Positions 1 through 9,266 of a stretch of 64,000 bases of DNA are shown here, piece by piece. The DNA lies in assembly GCF_023705585.1 (NCBI RefSeq), contig NZ_BOQE01000001.1, forward strand, positions 2,354,710 through 2,418,709. The letters run 5' to 3'. The stretch's first letter is position 1, and each line of letters opens with the position of its first letter. The position numbers and the translations under genes were made by a program. This stretch comes from Collibacillus ludicampi (lineage in GTDB: Bacteria; Bacillota; Bacilli; Tumebacillales; BOQE01). Below the pieces are notes generated by a model. It saw nothing but the letters and a program-made list of their open reading frames with translations. It was not told the origin of the DNA and ran no database searches.

Positions 1-728
1 TAGGATCGACGTTGGCCTTATCCGGGGTGATTTCAGTCATGCTAATTGGGAAAGGGGTGAATTCAGTTCTCGGACTATTGATAGGAATGGGCGTGGGAAT
101 TATGGTCGGAGTCCTGAATGGATTCTTAACGGCAAAAACCAAACTACCCCCTTTTATCGTCACATTAGGGAGTTACACGTATGTTCGCGGATTGGCCTAT
201 GTCATTAGCGGAGGATATCCGATTGTATTGAATTCGCAATTTATTAAATTTTTGGGATCAGGGAATATCGCAGGGATTCCAACGCCGATTTACATAATGA
301 TCCTGATCTACGGAATTTCCTATTTTGTCTTGAAATACACGATGTTTGGACGTCACGTATATGCGATTGGCGGAAACGAAGAGGCAGCCAGATTAACGGG
401 CATTAAAGTGGAAAGAACGCTCATCTGTGTATATGCGATCAGTGGGTTGCTATCCGGTCTGGCGGGCGTGGTCTTAGCGGGACGTTTATTTTCCGGACAG
501 CCGACAGCCGGAATCGGTTTTGAATTGGATGCCATCGCAGCGGTTATCTTAGGCGGTACGAGTTTTACCGGTGGAGTCGGAACCATTCAAGGAACGATTA
601 TTGGGGCACTCATCATGGGAGTATTAAGCAACGGTCTGACCTTATTGGATGTTAGCTATTACTGGCAGTTGGTCGTCAAGGGCGTCGTGATTATTATTGC
701 GGTTCTCCTCGACTATTTACGTAAATAA
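1..728 (+). CDS. Ribose-type ABC transporter permease, 5' end outside window
   Basis: Membrane subunit of a carbohydrate ABC importer of the RbsC/XylH/AraH family. The reading frame is open to the first base, where it reads GSTLALSG. This matches the family's conserved DLSVGSxLALSG segment, so the true start lies upstream and about 241 residues are visible. Several hydrophobic segments, the NGxLTAKxKLPPFIVTLG block and the late GGTSFTGGVGTIQGTIIGALIMG block are all typical. It ends with DYLRK and is followed by a clear terminator hairpin, so it is probably the last gene of its operon. The substrate cannot be told from the permease alone. Confidence 0.88.
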   Translation, partial: GSTLALSGVISVMLIGKGVNSVLGLLIGMGVGIMVGVLNGFLTAKTKLPPFIVTLGSYTYVRGLAYVISGGYPIVLNSQFIKFLGSGNIAGIPTPIYIMILIYGISYFVLKYTMFGRHVYAIGGNEEAARLTGIKVERTLICVYAISGLLSGLAGVVLAGRLFSGQPTAGIGFELDAIAAVILGGTSFTGGVGTIQGTIIGALIMGVLSNGLTLLDVSYYWQLVVKGVVIIIAVLLDYLRK

Positions 729-782
729 ATCCGGATCTACATGTCTTTCAGGTGATAGTGGGAAATAGTAAAATGTGACGGA

Positions 783-827
783 GGCAGTCCAGAACTTTAT
801 TTTTACGTTCTGGACTGCCCTTTTGCT
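783..827 (+). terminator. Rho-independent terminator after ABC permease
   Basis: Perfect 13-bp stem (GGCAGTCCAGAAC, 783-795, with GTTCTGGACTGCC, 807-819) and an 11-nt loop, followed by CTTTTGC. It closes the sugar transporter operon. Confidence 0.8.
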
Positions 828-828
828 A

Positions 829-945
829 TGTAGCTACCGATGCCTCGGGCGGCGTATAAGAGGATGAAAAGTTTCATGTGTGGAAAAGAAGTTTGAGGCT
901 GTCACAGATATCGGAATGGCTTTCGGATGTGTTGTATCGCTATAC
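829..945 (+). repeat. Degenerate copy (R1) of the dispersed palindromic repeat family
   Basis: Carries one end of the repeat family described at 52247-52656, in the same orientation: GGCGGCG..AGAGGATGAAAAG, then TGTGGAAAAGAAG, GGCTGTCACA, GAATGGCTT and TGTTGTATCGC. Each block has a counterpart in that copy. The GAAGGTCGTCTCGC hairpin core is missing, so this is an end remnant. It fills most of the gene-free stretch before rarD. Confidence 0.6.
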
Positions 946-1130
946 TGCTTACCAACATGAATACATATATCATAAGTTGAAATGAGCAGTTCATAGCCCA
1001 CTGCCTATCAATCCTCGCATGCGTTTGACTAGTGAACTATGCGAAAGGATGTTGTTTTGTCCCGATTGTTCGTCATGTACCATACGTGCTACACTTGGAA
1101 ATATGCGATGAGACGGAAGAGGGGTTTATC

Positions 1131-2018
1131 ATGAACATTGGGTATATTTATGCCATTTTGGCGTATACGGCTTGGGGCGTGTTGCCGATTTATTGGAAAG
1201 TATTCTCAAGTGTAGGAGCATGGGAGATCTTGTCTCACCGGATTCTTTGGTCCGCTCTATTTGTTTTGGTATTGATCGTATGCAAGAAGAGAGGACGTGA
1301 AATCAAACAACTTTTATCAGATAAGAAAAATCGATTCACATTGACGATCAGTTCACTCCTTATCAGCGCAAACTGGGTGACTTATATTTGGGCGGTGAAT
1401 AACGGATACGTGATTGAAGCAAGTCTCGGTTATTATATAAATCCTCTCGTCAATGTCATGCTCGGTGTTTTGTTTTTACGAGAACGGTTAAAAGGCCTGC
1501 AGTGGGGAGCCGTTACGTTAGCAATGATCGGCGTGATGATCCTTACGATAAGCTACGGACACTTTCCATGGATTTCGATTTCCTTGGCCATTTCGTTTGG
1601 ATTGTATGGACTCGCCAAAAAGAAAGTTCATGTAGATACTACTGTGGGATTAGCGGTTGAAACGTTACTGGTTCTTCCTATTGCTCTCATATACTTGATC
1701 GTGTTCGAGCAAGGCGGTCAGGCATGGCACATGTTATCTGGATGGAGACTCTTCGTACTTTGCCTCTCGGGGGTGGCTACAGCCCTACCCTTATTGTGGT
1801 TTACGGAGGCCGCGAAGCGTCTGCCATTGTCCGTTTTGGGATTTATTCAATACCTTGCACCGACAATCATGTTAATCCTGGGGGTAGTTGTGTATCATGA
1901 ACCGTTTACAGACATGGGAATCATCAGTTTTGGTTTCATTTGGAGTGCATTGATCGTTTATACGATTCATTTGACAAAAAACCGGGAAAGCCAAAACAAA
2001 CGTGCCGTACAAACATGA
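1131..2018 (+). CDS. rarD: EamA-family transporter RarD
   Basis: About 295-residue inner-membrane protein of the drug/metabolite transporter superfamily, of RarD type. It has about ten hydrophobic helices. The N-terminal GYIYAILAYTAWGVLPIYWK and the SANWVTYIWAVNNGYVIEASLGYYINPL block are hallmarks of RarD. I chose ATG 1131 over an upstream in-frame start because the RarD-like N-terminus begins there and GAAGAGGGG lies just before it. The length matches the family (about 295-300). The transported substrate is not established for the family. Confidence 0.9.
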   Translation: MNIGYIYAILAYTAWGVLPIYWKVFSSVGAWEILSHRILWSALFVLVLIVCKKRGREIKQLLSDKKNRFTLTISSLLISANWVTYIWAVNNGYVIEASLGYYINPLVNVMLGVLFLRERLKGLQWGAVTLAMIGVMILTISYGHFPWISISLAISFGLYGLAKKKVHVDTTVGLAVETLLVLPIALIYLIVFEQGGQAWHMLSGWRLFVLCLSGVATALPLLWFTEAAKRLPLSVLGFIQYLAPTIMLILGVVVYHEPFTDMGIISFGFIWSALIVYTIHLTKNRESQNKRAVQT

Positions 2019-2100
2019 CCTACGAATTGCTACTTTAAGAAATAATGGGGCCGTTTCTGGGCAACTTAGAGTAAAAGCTTCTTTTGTGAGGTGGAATCAA

Positions 2101-2355
2101 GTGAAGGAGCATGAAGAAAGAGACTATATAACAATTGAAGATGAAGAAGGAAAAGAAAAGGCGTATGCAGTCGAAGCATTATTCGACATGGATGATCGCT
2201 CCTATGTACTCCTGTCGTCAGAGCATGAGACCCTTCTTATGCGTGTGGAAGGGAACGGTGGAGATCAATATCTTGTCGGCATCACAGACCCCGTGGAACG
2301 AGAATCGATCCTAAATGCCTACGAGATTGCGGTTGATGCCGCACCGGCAGATTAG
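2101..2355 (+). CDS. DUF1292 domain protein
   Basis: An 84-residue acidic cytoplasmic protein resembling the DUF1292 (YrzB) family, which is common in Bacillota and has no settled function. The TIEDEEGKEKAYAVEALFDMDDRSYVLL segment is typical, as is the C-terminal part (YLVGITDPVERESILNAYE). GTG 2101 is preferred because GAGGTGG sits 7 nt upstream, although the frame is open further back into the end of rarD. A terminator follows within 50 bp. Confidence 0.8.
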   Translation: MKEHEERDYITIEDEEGKEKAYAVEALFDMDDRSYVLLSSEHETLLMRVEGNGGDQYLVGITDPVERESILNAYEIAVDAAPAD

Positions 2356-2404
2356 GATGAAACTTTCTATCTTCAATAACGTTTGAGAGTAAGTTATGAA
2401 TTTG

Positions 2405-2456
2405 GTCATTATCAGTATCCTTTCAATTTGAGGGAGCTGACAATGACTTTTTTTGT
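2405..2456 (+). terminator. Rho-independent terminator after DUF1292 gene
   Basis: GTCATTATCAG (2405-2415) pairs with CTGACAATGAC (2437-2447) with one mismatch and is followed directly by a run of seven T. Confidence 0.75.
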
Positions 2457-2613
2457 TTTTATCTTATGTTGCATACATAGAACCTTCTTCCTGAGGTAAC
2501 CGCTTTTTTGCAATTCCCTTTCTACTCGATTGACCAGGAATCTGTTTCGGTCATCTTTTACCGTCTTCAAACATAGGGTTTGGTTAAGGGAGGCAAGAAA
2601 AGGGGGTTCACTC

Positions 2614-3117
2614 GTGAAGCTGATTCGTCAACGACAGGCTGCACCGATTCTCATCGTTGGAGTTATCTTCCTTGTGGTTGCTCTGTTCTTTTCCGTTCAA
2701 GTGTTTCGTGCGCTATTGCCTTTTTATACATGGAACCCGTTTGTGAACATGATCACCATTGGACAAGATGTCATCGGAAAATGGCAATACGGGGGAGTGG
2801 ACGATCAAGGAAGGATGCAATTTTACAACGGCTTCCAAACGGTGAAAATCCCCGGCACTTCTCCCACTTTTGATGCGGAAGGGAGCTATGTCGTTATCAA
2901 GGATCATACGCCGAATACACTCACCATCCAGTATCCGAGGGCGGTGATCCTTCAATGGGTGATCATCTTCATCGCGATCACCGTTTTTTTACTTGGTACG
3001 ATTAAACTGATTGTTCTAGCGAAGTGGCCGTCTGGAAAAACGGGAATCTCTAGACGAAGATGGAAAAAACGAATGCGTATTCCCATGAGAGTGAGGCGTA
3101 TGTTTTGGCGGAGATAG
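2614..3117 (+). CDS. Small membrane protein with two transmembrane segments, unknown function
   Basis: Not recognised. The roughly 167-residue product has a basic N-terminus and a transmembrane helix at about residues 12-35 (APILIVGVIFLVVALFFSV). A polar extracytoplasmic stretch of about 90 residues follows (GKWQYGGVDDQGRMQFYNGF, FDAEGSYVVIKDHTPNTLTI). A second helix comes near residue 115, then a strongly basic Arg/Lys-rich tail ending FWRR. GTG 2614 is chosen because AAAGGGGG lies 7 nt upstream. It stands alone between DUF1292 and nfeD. Confidence 0.65.
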   Translation: MKLIRQRQAAPILIVGVIFLVVALFFSVQVFRALLPFYTWNPFVNMITIGQDVIGKWQYGGVDDQGRMQFYNGFQTVKIPGTSPTFDAEGSYVVIKDHTPNTLTIQYPRAVILQWVIIFIAITVFLLGTIKLIVLAKWPSGKTGISRRRWKKRMRIPMRVRRMFWRR

Positions 3118-3260
3118 AGAAGTAAAAAGATGGAATCTTCTATTTGATCGTTCTTTCTTAGAACTTAGGACAAGCTACTTGAATAGTATTTTTTAGGTTG
3201 AAATAACATAGATTGGTATGCAATACTTATCTTATACATCTTGGGGAGGGGGGATGTGCA

Positions 3261-3692
3261 GTGAGTTGGTGGATCTGGTTGATCATTGCTGTCTTTGCTG
3301 GAATCGTAGAAATCATGTCTTTAACATTTTTTCTTTTGTGGGTAGCAATCGGTTCCCTGATCGGTATGATCTTATCTCTTTTCCAGGTTTCCTGGCTCTG
3401 GCAAATCATTTGTGCGAGTGTGGCAACGGTAGGCTTGTCTTTTTTCATAAAACCGCTTTTAAAAAATTGGAAACAGCGAAAAACGTATGTGTCTCGTGTA
3501 GAGACGATTGTTGGACGCCGAGGAATAGCGGTATCGATCATTGAACCGGGGCGCATGGGGATGGTGCGCATCGATGGGGAAACATGGAGTGCTGTCGCGG
3601 ATACAACGGTGAAAACGGGAACGCCGATTCTTGTCCGGGAAGTGAGAAGTTCGATTCTCGTTGTCGAACCTGATCTCAAGGAGGAGAGATGA
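3261..3692 (+). CDS. NfeD family membrane protein (short form)
   Basis: A 143-residue protein with three N-terminal hydrophobic helices (WWIWLIIAVFAGIVEIMSL onwards) and a C-terminal OB-fold-like domain from about residue 80 (VGRRGIAVSIIEPGRMGMVRIDGETWSA). This is the short NfeD type without the serine-protease domain. GTG 3261 follows GGGAGGGGGG at good spacing. The stop lies 1 nt before the start of the SPFH gene. NfeD partners with SPFH proteins in membrane microdomains in many bacteria, so the pair is very likely a functional unit. Confidence 0.87.
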   Translation: MSWWIWLIIAVFAGIVEIMSLTFFLLWVAIGSLIGMILSLFQVSWLWQIICASVATVGLSFFIKPLLKNWKQRKTYVSRVETIVGRRGIAVSIIEPGRMGMVRIDGETWSAVADTTVKTGTPILVREVRSSILVVEPDLKEER

Positions 3693-3693
3693 G

Positions 3694-4653
3694 ATGTTGT
3701 TTTCTTTGATTTTTGCAGTGTTGCTGATCGTTTTGGTGCTCATTACCATAGCGAAAATGATTCGTATCATTCCACAGCAACGTGTGGCGATCGTGGAACG
3801 ATTGGGGAAGTACCATTCGACATTGACGGCAGGTGTGAATATTATTGTACCATTTATCGACAATGTGAAAAGCATTCTCGATTTACGTACGCAACAAGCG
3901 GAAGTTCCTCCTCAGATGGTCATTACCAAAGATAATGTGCAGATCCAAATCGACACGATTTTCTTTTATACAGTGATTGATCCGAAACAAGCCACATATG
4001 GAATCCAAAATTTCGTACAGGGAATCCAAAACATCACGGCGGCAAACATCCGCCAGGTCGTCGGTAAAATGGAACTCGATGAAACATTGTCAGGACGTGA
4101 CAAGATCAGTATGGAATTGCGTAACGCTCTGGATGAGGTAACCGAAACTTGGGGGGTACGCATCGATCGAGTGGAAGTGATCGATATCAAACCACCTAAG
4201 GAAATTCAGGATGCCATGGAAAAACAGATGAAAGCGGAACGGGAAAAACGGGCGGCGATTCTGCAAGCGGAAGGTGCAAGACAAGCGGCGATCTTGCGTG
4301 CCGATGGCGAAAAGCAGGCGATGATCTTACGCGCAGAAGCGGAGAAAGAAGCGAACATTCGCATCGCGGAAGGGAAAAAAGAATCGCTCGAGCTCGAGGC
4401 CAAAGGAAAAGCGGAAGCGATCCGCCTGGTCGCCGAAGCGGAAAAAACGAGGATCGAGGCGCTTCGGGAGGCAGGGCTCGACGCGCAAGTGTTAGCTTAT
4501 AAATCGTTTGAAGCGCTCGGTGAGGTTGCCAACGGTCAAGCGACGACGATCATACTTCCGTCCGATGTGGCGAATGTGCTCGGGAGTGTCGGAGCGATCG
4601 CGAAAGTGTTTGAGACACCAAAAGAGAAAAGTCAATCTATTCGTCAAACATAA
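3694..4653 (+). CDS. SPFH/Band 7 domain protein (stomatin/QmcA-like)
   Basis: Membrane-anchored scaffold protein of 319 residues. It has an N-terminal helix (LIFAVLLIVLVLITIAKMI), then an SPFH domain (IIPQQRVAIVERLGKYHSTL to VEVIDIKPPKEIQDAM, about 25-180). A long alanine/glutamate-rich coiled coil follows (AILQAEGARQAAILRADGEK and similar repeats, about 180-270). The C-terminus is VANGQATTIILPSDVANVLG. ATG 3694 lies 5 nt after GGAGGAGAG. It is translationally linked to nfeD. The short coiled coil places it nearer to stomatin/QmcA than to flotillin (YqfA/FloT). Confidence 0.9.
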   Translation: MLFSLIFAVLLIVLVLITIAKMIRIIPQQRVAIVERLGKYHSTLTAGVNIIVPFIDNVKSILDLRTQQAEVPPQMVITKDNVQIQIDTIFFYTVIDPKQATYGIQNFVQGIQNITAANIRQVVGKMELDETLSGRDKISMELRNALDEVTETWGVRIDRVEVIDIKPPKEIQDAMEKQMKAEREKRAAILQAEGARQAAILRADGEKQAMILRAEAEKEANIRIAEGKKESLELEAKGKAEAIRLVAEAEKTRIEALREAGLDAQVLAYKSFEALGEVANGQATTIILPSDVANVLGSVGAIAKVFETPKEKSQSIRQT

Positions 4654-4668
4654 CAGCAGGCTGTCATC

Positions 4669-4700
4669 AGGCGGGGGTTCAACATCCCCGCCTAAGCTTG
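4669..4700 (+). terminator. Probable terminator hairpin after SPFH gene
   Basis: AGGCGGGG (4669-4676) pairs perfectly with CCCCGCCT (4686-4693). The tail AAGCTTGTTT has few T, so termination may be weak. Confidence 0.5.
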
Positions 4701-4785
4701 TTTATATGGTGAAGAGAATCTCACATGAAATACTGAGAGCAATTATCTATCTATGTACTCAGGTTTGTCAGGAACTTATTAAGCG

Positions 4786-4855
4786 TTGTCATGAAATCAA
4801 ATATGACAAATTTGAGCAAGTAGTCACACTATTTCGTATACTAACCAGGTATAAT
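4786..4855 (+). promoter_or_regulatory. Candidate promoter and MtlR-type operator of the polyol operon
   Basis: TTGTCAT (4786-4792) and ATGACAA (4803-4809) form a perfect inverted repeat with a 10-nt spacer. This resembles the TTGNCAC..GTGNCAA half-sites known for Bacillota MtlR. A consensus -10 TATAAT lies at 4850-4855 with no good -35, as expected for an activator-dependent promoter. The link to the regulator encoded at 15733 is inference. Confidence 0.45.
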
Positions 4856-4945
4856 GGACATCAGAAAGTCCAAATTTATATTTGTCCTGATGTAAGTGGT
4901 GTCGTAAAGGCTTACATCCGAACGGAATTTAAAGGGGGGTTATGA

Positions 4946-6349
4946 ATGAAGATGAAAAAGAGATGGTTGAATGTTTTAAGCGCACTAACCTTAACTACTC
5001 TGGCGCTGACGGGGTGCGGATCTTCCGGTTCATCAGCTAATAATGCTGCACCAGCGAACGGAGGTGGATCCGGTGGCGATGGGGGGAAGGGATCCATTAC
5101 CATTGCTACTGTAAACAATCCAGACATGATGATCATGAAAAAATTGTCGCCGGAATTTGAAAAAGAAACCGGCATTAAAGTCAACTGGGTGGTTCTTCCT
5201 GAAAACGATCTTCGGAAAAAGGTAACTGAGGATGTGGCCCTCGGGGCTGGAAAATTCGACATTGTGACTGTCGGGATGTATGATACCCCAATTTGGGCGA
5301 AAAACAAGTGGTTGGAGCCGTTGACTCCATATTTGGACAAGATGTCCGCGGATGAAAAAGCAAAATATGATCTGAATGATATATTCCCAGCTTTAAGAGA
5401 TGCTCTCTCCTATAACAATCAGTTGTATGCAGCACCATTTAATGCTGAAAGCAGCATTCTCTATTATAACAAGGATATGCTAGCGAAAGCAGGCGTTACC
5501 ATGCCTGAGAACCCAACTTGGGATCAAGTGGCCGAGATCGCGAAGAAAGTAAAGGCAGCGAATAATGTTCCGGGCATCGTGCTTCGCGGACTGCCGGGTT
5601 GGGGTGAAATTCTGGCACCCCTCGATACGGTCATAAATGCTTTCGGCGGTTCTTGGTACGATATGAATTGGAATGCCAAATTGAACAGTCCGGAAACAGT
5701 GAAAGCGGTTAAATTCTATGTTGATCTTTTGAAAGAGGCTGGCGAACCAGGGGCGACCAGCACAGGGTTTACCGAAGCCCTCACTTTGATGCAACAGGGT
5801 AAAGCCGCGATGTGGTATGATGCGACAACAGCAGCTGGATTCCTGAATGACCCGAAGAATTCTAAGGTAGCTGGTAAGATCGGATACGCTTTAGCGCCCA
5901 AAGAAGTGAAGGATAACAATGGTTGGCTGTGGTCTTGGGCTTTAGGCATGGAAAGTTCGAGTAAACATAAGGAAGAAGCCTTTAAATTTATTACATGGGC
6001 TACTAGCAAGCAATATATAGAAGAGGTTGGAGAAAAAGAAGGTTGGGTGGTTGCTCCAGCCGGAACACGGAAATCAACTTATGAGAACCCGAAATATAAA
6101 CAAGCGGCACCTTTTGCAGACATCACATTGCAGTCGATGGAACATGCAGATTATAAGCATCCGACTAAGGATCCAGTTCCTTATCAGGGAATTCAATATG
6201 TGGCGATCCCTGAGTTCCAACAGCTTGGAACAGAAGTGAGCCAGGAAATCGCTGCAGCTATTGCCGGGCAGAAAACAGTAGAAGATGCAATGAACACGGC
6301 ACAACAAAAAGCAGAAAAAGTGGCTCAAGAGGGCGGATACAAAAAATAA
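4946..6349 (+). CDS. Polyol (mannitol/sorbitol-type) ABC transporter substrate-binding lipoprotein
   Basis: Extracytoplasmic solute-binding protein of family 1, 467 residues, similar in layout to SmoE/MtlE polyol-binding proteins. The signal peptide ends in the lipobox LTGC, so Cys24 would be lipidated. A Gly/Ser/Asn-rich linker follows, then the mature domain beginning GSITIATVNNPDMMIMKKLS. Motifs such as NAESSILYYNKDMLAKAGV, GGSWYDMNW and QQGKAAMWYDATTAAGFL fit the family. AAAGGGGGG precedes the ATG. It is the first gene of a long run of polyol genes. Mannitol, sorbitol or arabitol specificity is inferred from the neighbours. Confidence 0.88.
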   Translation: MKMKKRWLNVLSALTLTTLALTGCGSSGSSANNAAPANGGGSGGDGGKGSITIATVNNPDMMIMKKLSPEFEKETGIKVNWVVLPENDLRKKVTEDVALGAGKFDIVTVGMYDTPIWAKNKWLEPLTPYLDKMSADEKAKYDLNDIFPALRDALSYNNQLYAAPFNAESSILYYNKDMLAKAGVTMPENPTWDQVAEIAKKVKAANNVPGIVLRGLPGWGEILAPLDTVINAFGGSWYDMNWNAKLNSPETVKAVKFYVDLLKEAGEPGATSTGFTEALTLMQQGKAAMWYDATTAAGFLNDPKNSKVAGKIGYALAPKEVKDNNGWLWSWALGMESSSKHKEEAFKFITWATSKQYIEEVGEKEGWVVAPAGTRKSTYENPKYKQAAPFADITLQSMEHADYKHPTKDPVPYQGIQYVAIPEFQQLGTEVSQEIAAAIAGQKTVEDAMNTAQQKAEKVAQEGGYKK

Positions 6350-6413
6350 AGTTTGTGAGGGGGAGGGCCGCAAGCTCTCTCCTCCTAATTACATCAATCG
6401 AGAGGAGAGGCGT

Positions 6414-7352
6414 ATGAAAACAGTTGAAGTTATCGAGCCTGTGCAGACCAACATCAAACGAACGCCACGCAAGAAAAGTATTTCCACCCCTCCTGTGAAA
6501 AGGTTATTATGGCCAAGCCTTATTTTTGTAGGCATTGTTACCCAAATTCCTTTCATATTCACTGTTTATTACAGTTTTCATGAATGGAATTTGATGAGAC
6601 CTGATAAAGGTATTTCGTTTGCAGGCTTCTCCAATTTCAGAAATATTATAAAAGACCCTGCATTTGGAGAGATTCTTAAAAATACGTTTCTGCTGACTGT
6701 TGTTCCTTTGCTGTTATGTTTGATTTTAGGAATGGCGTTAGCGTTGTTATTGAACCGAAATTTTTTCGGCAAAGGATTCATCAGAACGATGCTTGTCTCC
6801 CCGTTCTTTGTGATGCCAGCGGTATCGGGGATCGTTTGGAAGACAATGATTTTAAACCCAAACTTCGGCTTCTCTTCATATCTAGCCAGTGTTTTGGGAA
6901 CCCAACCTGCGGATTGGTTAGCCAAATATCCGCTAGAAATGATCATGCTTATGGTTTCATGGCAGTGGACACCTTTTTTTATGTTGGTTCTTCTTGCAGG
7001 TCTCCAATCGGTGCCAGGTGAATTGCTCGAGGCATCTTTGCTGGACGGTGCAAGCAGAATACATCAATTTTTCTATGTCATAGTTCCTCATTTATTAAGA
7101 TATATCGAAGTGGTTGCTCTATTAGGTCTTATCTTCATCATGCAGACGTTTGGTGAAATCTATGTAAGTACAGCGGGTGGGCCAGGATATACTTCAACAA
7201 ACTTGCCATTCTATGTATACCGTATTGGCTTTCAGGGCTGGGATGTTGGAGGAGCTTCGGCGGTAGGTGTCATCATTGTAATCATCACAACGATTTTCAT
7301 GACGTTATTATTTAAATTTTTGCGTAGAACGTTTGGAGGCGAATTGTCATGA
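6414..7352 (+). CDS. Sugar/polyol ABC transporter permease (MalF-like)
   Basis: A 312-residue inner-membrane permease, first of a pair. After a roughly 35-residue cytoplasmic tail come six hydrophobic segments, from LLWPSLIFVGIVTQIPFIFT onward. The EAA loop that contacts the ATPase reads ELLEASLLDGASRIHQFFYV. GAGAGGAGAGG precedes the start. It follows the binding protein by 64 bp and its stop overlaps the next permease gene (ATGA). No ATPase gene is present in the cluster, so a shared MsmX-type ATPase from elsewhere is likely. Confidence 0.88.
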   Translation: MKTVEVIEPVQTNIKRTPRKKSISTPPVKRLLWPSLIFVGIVTQIPFIFTVYYSFHEWNLMRPDKGISFAGFSNFRNIIKDPAFGEILKNTFLLTVVPLLLCLILGMALALLLNRNFFGKGFIRTMLVSPFFVMPAVSGIVWKTMILNPNFGFSSYLASVLGTQPADWLAKYPLEMIMLMVSWQWTPFFMLVLLAGLQSVPGELLEASLLDGASRIHQFFYVIVPHLLRYIEVVALLGLIFIMQTFGEIYVSTAGGPGYTSTNLPFYVYRIGFQGWDVGGASAVGVIIVIITTIFMTLLFKFLRRTFGGELS

Positions 7353-8164
7353 AAAAGGCGCTATCCTTCATTCTCACCCTGTTTACCTATGCATTGGCGC
7401 TCCTGTTTTTCTTTCCGATTCTTTGGATGATCATTACAGGATTTAAGCTCGAAGGGGATGCTGTAAAAATGCCGCCTTCCCTGATTTTTACACCGACATT
7501 AGAAAATTATCAACAGATTTGGGACTCTGGTGTCGTTTTATACCTTAAAAATTCCGCCATGATTTCCCTAACTTCGACGTTATTGGCACTGATCTTGGGA
7601 GTTCCTGCAGCCTATGCATTGGCCATGTTCAAGATGAAGAAAGGGGACGATATTCTTTTCTGGTTTATTTCAACAAAAATGCTGCCAGCTGTAGGAGTGA
7701 TTGTTCCTGTCTATTTGGTTTTTAAATATTTAAATCTGTTAGATACGCCCATTTCCTTGATCATTCTATATACAGCCATGAATGTGCCGTTAGTTGTCTG
7801 GATGATGCGCTCCTTCTTTAAGGATATACCCTATGAATTAATTGAGGCCTATCAAGTCGATGGAGCAACCGGATGGCAAGGTTTCTTCAAGGTGACACTT
7901 CCTCTTGTCAGACCTGGTATTATTTCTACATCTTTACTTTGCCTGGTTTTTGCTTGGAATGAATTCTTTTTTGGAGTCACTTTGACTTATACGCATGCCG
8001 CGACGATGCCTATTTTTATGGCTTCCTTCATGACACAGGAAGGGCTGTTCTGGGCAAAAATGTCTGCCGTTGCCACACTGGCTATACTTCCTGCCTTGAT
8101 TTTAGGTTGGTTCACGCAAAAGCAACTCGTCCGTGGTTTAACGATGGGAGCCGTAAAAGGTTGA
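7349..8164 (+). CDS. Sugar/polyol ABC transporter permease (MalG-like)
   Basis: A 271-residue partner permease with about six transmembrane helices. Its EAA motif is YELIEAYQVDGATGWQGFFK, followed by VTLPLVRPGI, as in SmoG/MalG proteins. It overlaps the preceding permease by 4 nt (ATGA), indicating translational coupling. The C-terminus (QLVRGLTMGAVKG) is characteristic of the family. Confidence 0.88.
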   Translation: MKKALSFILTLFTYALALLFFFPILWMIITGFKLEGDAVKMPPSLIFTPTLENYQQIWDSGVVLYLKNSAMISLTSTLLALILGVPAAYALAMFKMKKGDDILFWFISTKMLPAVGVIVPVYLVFKYLNLLDTPISLIILYTAMNVPLVVWMMRSFFKDIPYELIEAYQVDGATGWQGFFKVTLPLVRPGIISTSLLCLVFAWNEFFFGVTLTYTHAATMPIFMASFMTQEGLFWAKMSAVATLAILPALILGWFTQKQLVRGLTMGAVKG

Positions 8165-8201
8165 TATTTAATTATACCATTTGAATGATGGGGGAAAAAG
8201 T

Positions 8202-9266
8202 ATGAGTCCAGCAGTTATGTCTGCAGCTGTAATGGATAAACCCTTATCCATCGAGGTAAAAAAAGTAAACCGGCCTGAACCGGGACCCGACGAAGCGCTG
8301 ATCAAAGTTCATTGTATCGGGATATGCGGTTCGGATGTGCATTACTATGAACATGGTAGAATCGGGCGTTATGTAGTAGAAAAACCGATCATTTTAGGAC
8401 ATGAATTAGCCGGTGAGGTCGTACAAGTCGGGGAAAAGGTGACAAATGTTTCTATAGGGGATCGTGTAGCCGTTGAACCTGGGATTACGTGTGGCCGCTG
8501 TGAATATTGTAAATCGGGGCGTTATAATCTTTGTCCGGATGTAGTTTTTATGGCCACACCTCCAGTAGACGGAGCATGGGCGGAATATGTCACGGTACGA
8601 AGCGATTTTCTTTATAAGCTACCTGATGAAATGAGTTTTGAAGATGGGGCGCTCCTGGAGCCCTTGTCTGTTGGCTTCCACGCGATGCGGCGCGGAAAGG
8701 TGGGACCGGGTGACCGCGTTTTAGTAGTTGGATTAGGCCCGATCGGGCTTCTTGCCATCCAGGCAGCCAAATTGTTTGGCGTTACTGAAATCTATGGCAG
8801 TGATGTGGTTCCATTTCGACGTGAATTGGCTTTGGAAATGGGGGCTACCGGAGTTGTGAATCCTTTGGATGGGGATGTGCAGGGACAGCTTTCCCAATTG
8901 ACGGAAGAAAAAGGAATCGATGTTATTATTGAAACTTCCGGTAACAGCAAAGCGATTTCGGATACGATTCATCTGGTGAAGCGTGGGGGGCGTATTGTTT
9001 TCGTAGGATTGCCTGCGACGAACGAAATTCCCTTGGATATTCCTCAATTAGTAGATTCTGAGTTAAATGTTTATGGAGTCTTTCGATATGCCAACACGTA
9101 TCCGGACGCTATTCAGGCGCTGAGTCGCAGTCAATTGGATATGGGTAAGATTATCACCCACAAATATCCACTGAGCCGAATCAAAGAAGCTCTGGAAGTA
9201 GCAAGAACACAAAAAGATACGAGCATTAAAGTAATGATCTATCCACATGGAGGCGAAAATAAATGA
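8202..9266 (+). CDS. Zinc-dependent polyol (sorbitol-type) dehydrogenase
   Basis: Medium-chain dehydrogenase of 354 residues that would oxidise sorbitol or xylitol to a ketose with NAD+. The catalytic zinc ligand region GICGSDVHYYEHGRIG and the GHEL motif are intact. The structural zinc site has four cysteines (CGRCEYCKSGRYNLC). The Rossmann motif is GLGPIGLL. The long HYYEHGRIG segment is typical of sorbitol dehydrogenase (GutB). ATG 8202 is preferred to a TTG 21 nt upstream because GGGGG sits 7 nt before it. The stop overlaps the next start (ATGA). Confidence 0.85.
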   Translation: MSPAVMSAAVMDKPLSIEVKKVNRPEPGPDEALIKVHCIGICGSDVHYYEHGRIGRYVVEKPIILGHELAGEVVQVGEKVTNVSIGDRVAVEPGITCGRCEYCKSGRYNLCPDVVFMATPPVDGAWAEYVTVRSDFLYKLPDEMSFEDGALLEPLSVGFHAMRRGKVGPGDRVLVVGLGPIGLLAIQAAKLFGVTEIYGSDVVPFRRELALEMGATGVVNPLDGDVQGQLSQLTEEKGIDVIIETSGNSKAISDTIHLVKRGGRIVFVGLPATNEIPLDIPQLVDSELNVYGVFRYANTYPDAIQALSRSQLDMGKIITHKYPLSRIKEALEVARTQKDTSIKVMIYPHGGENK

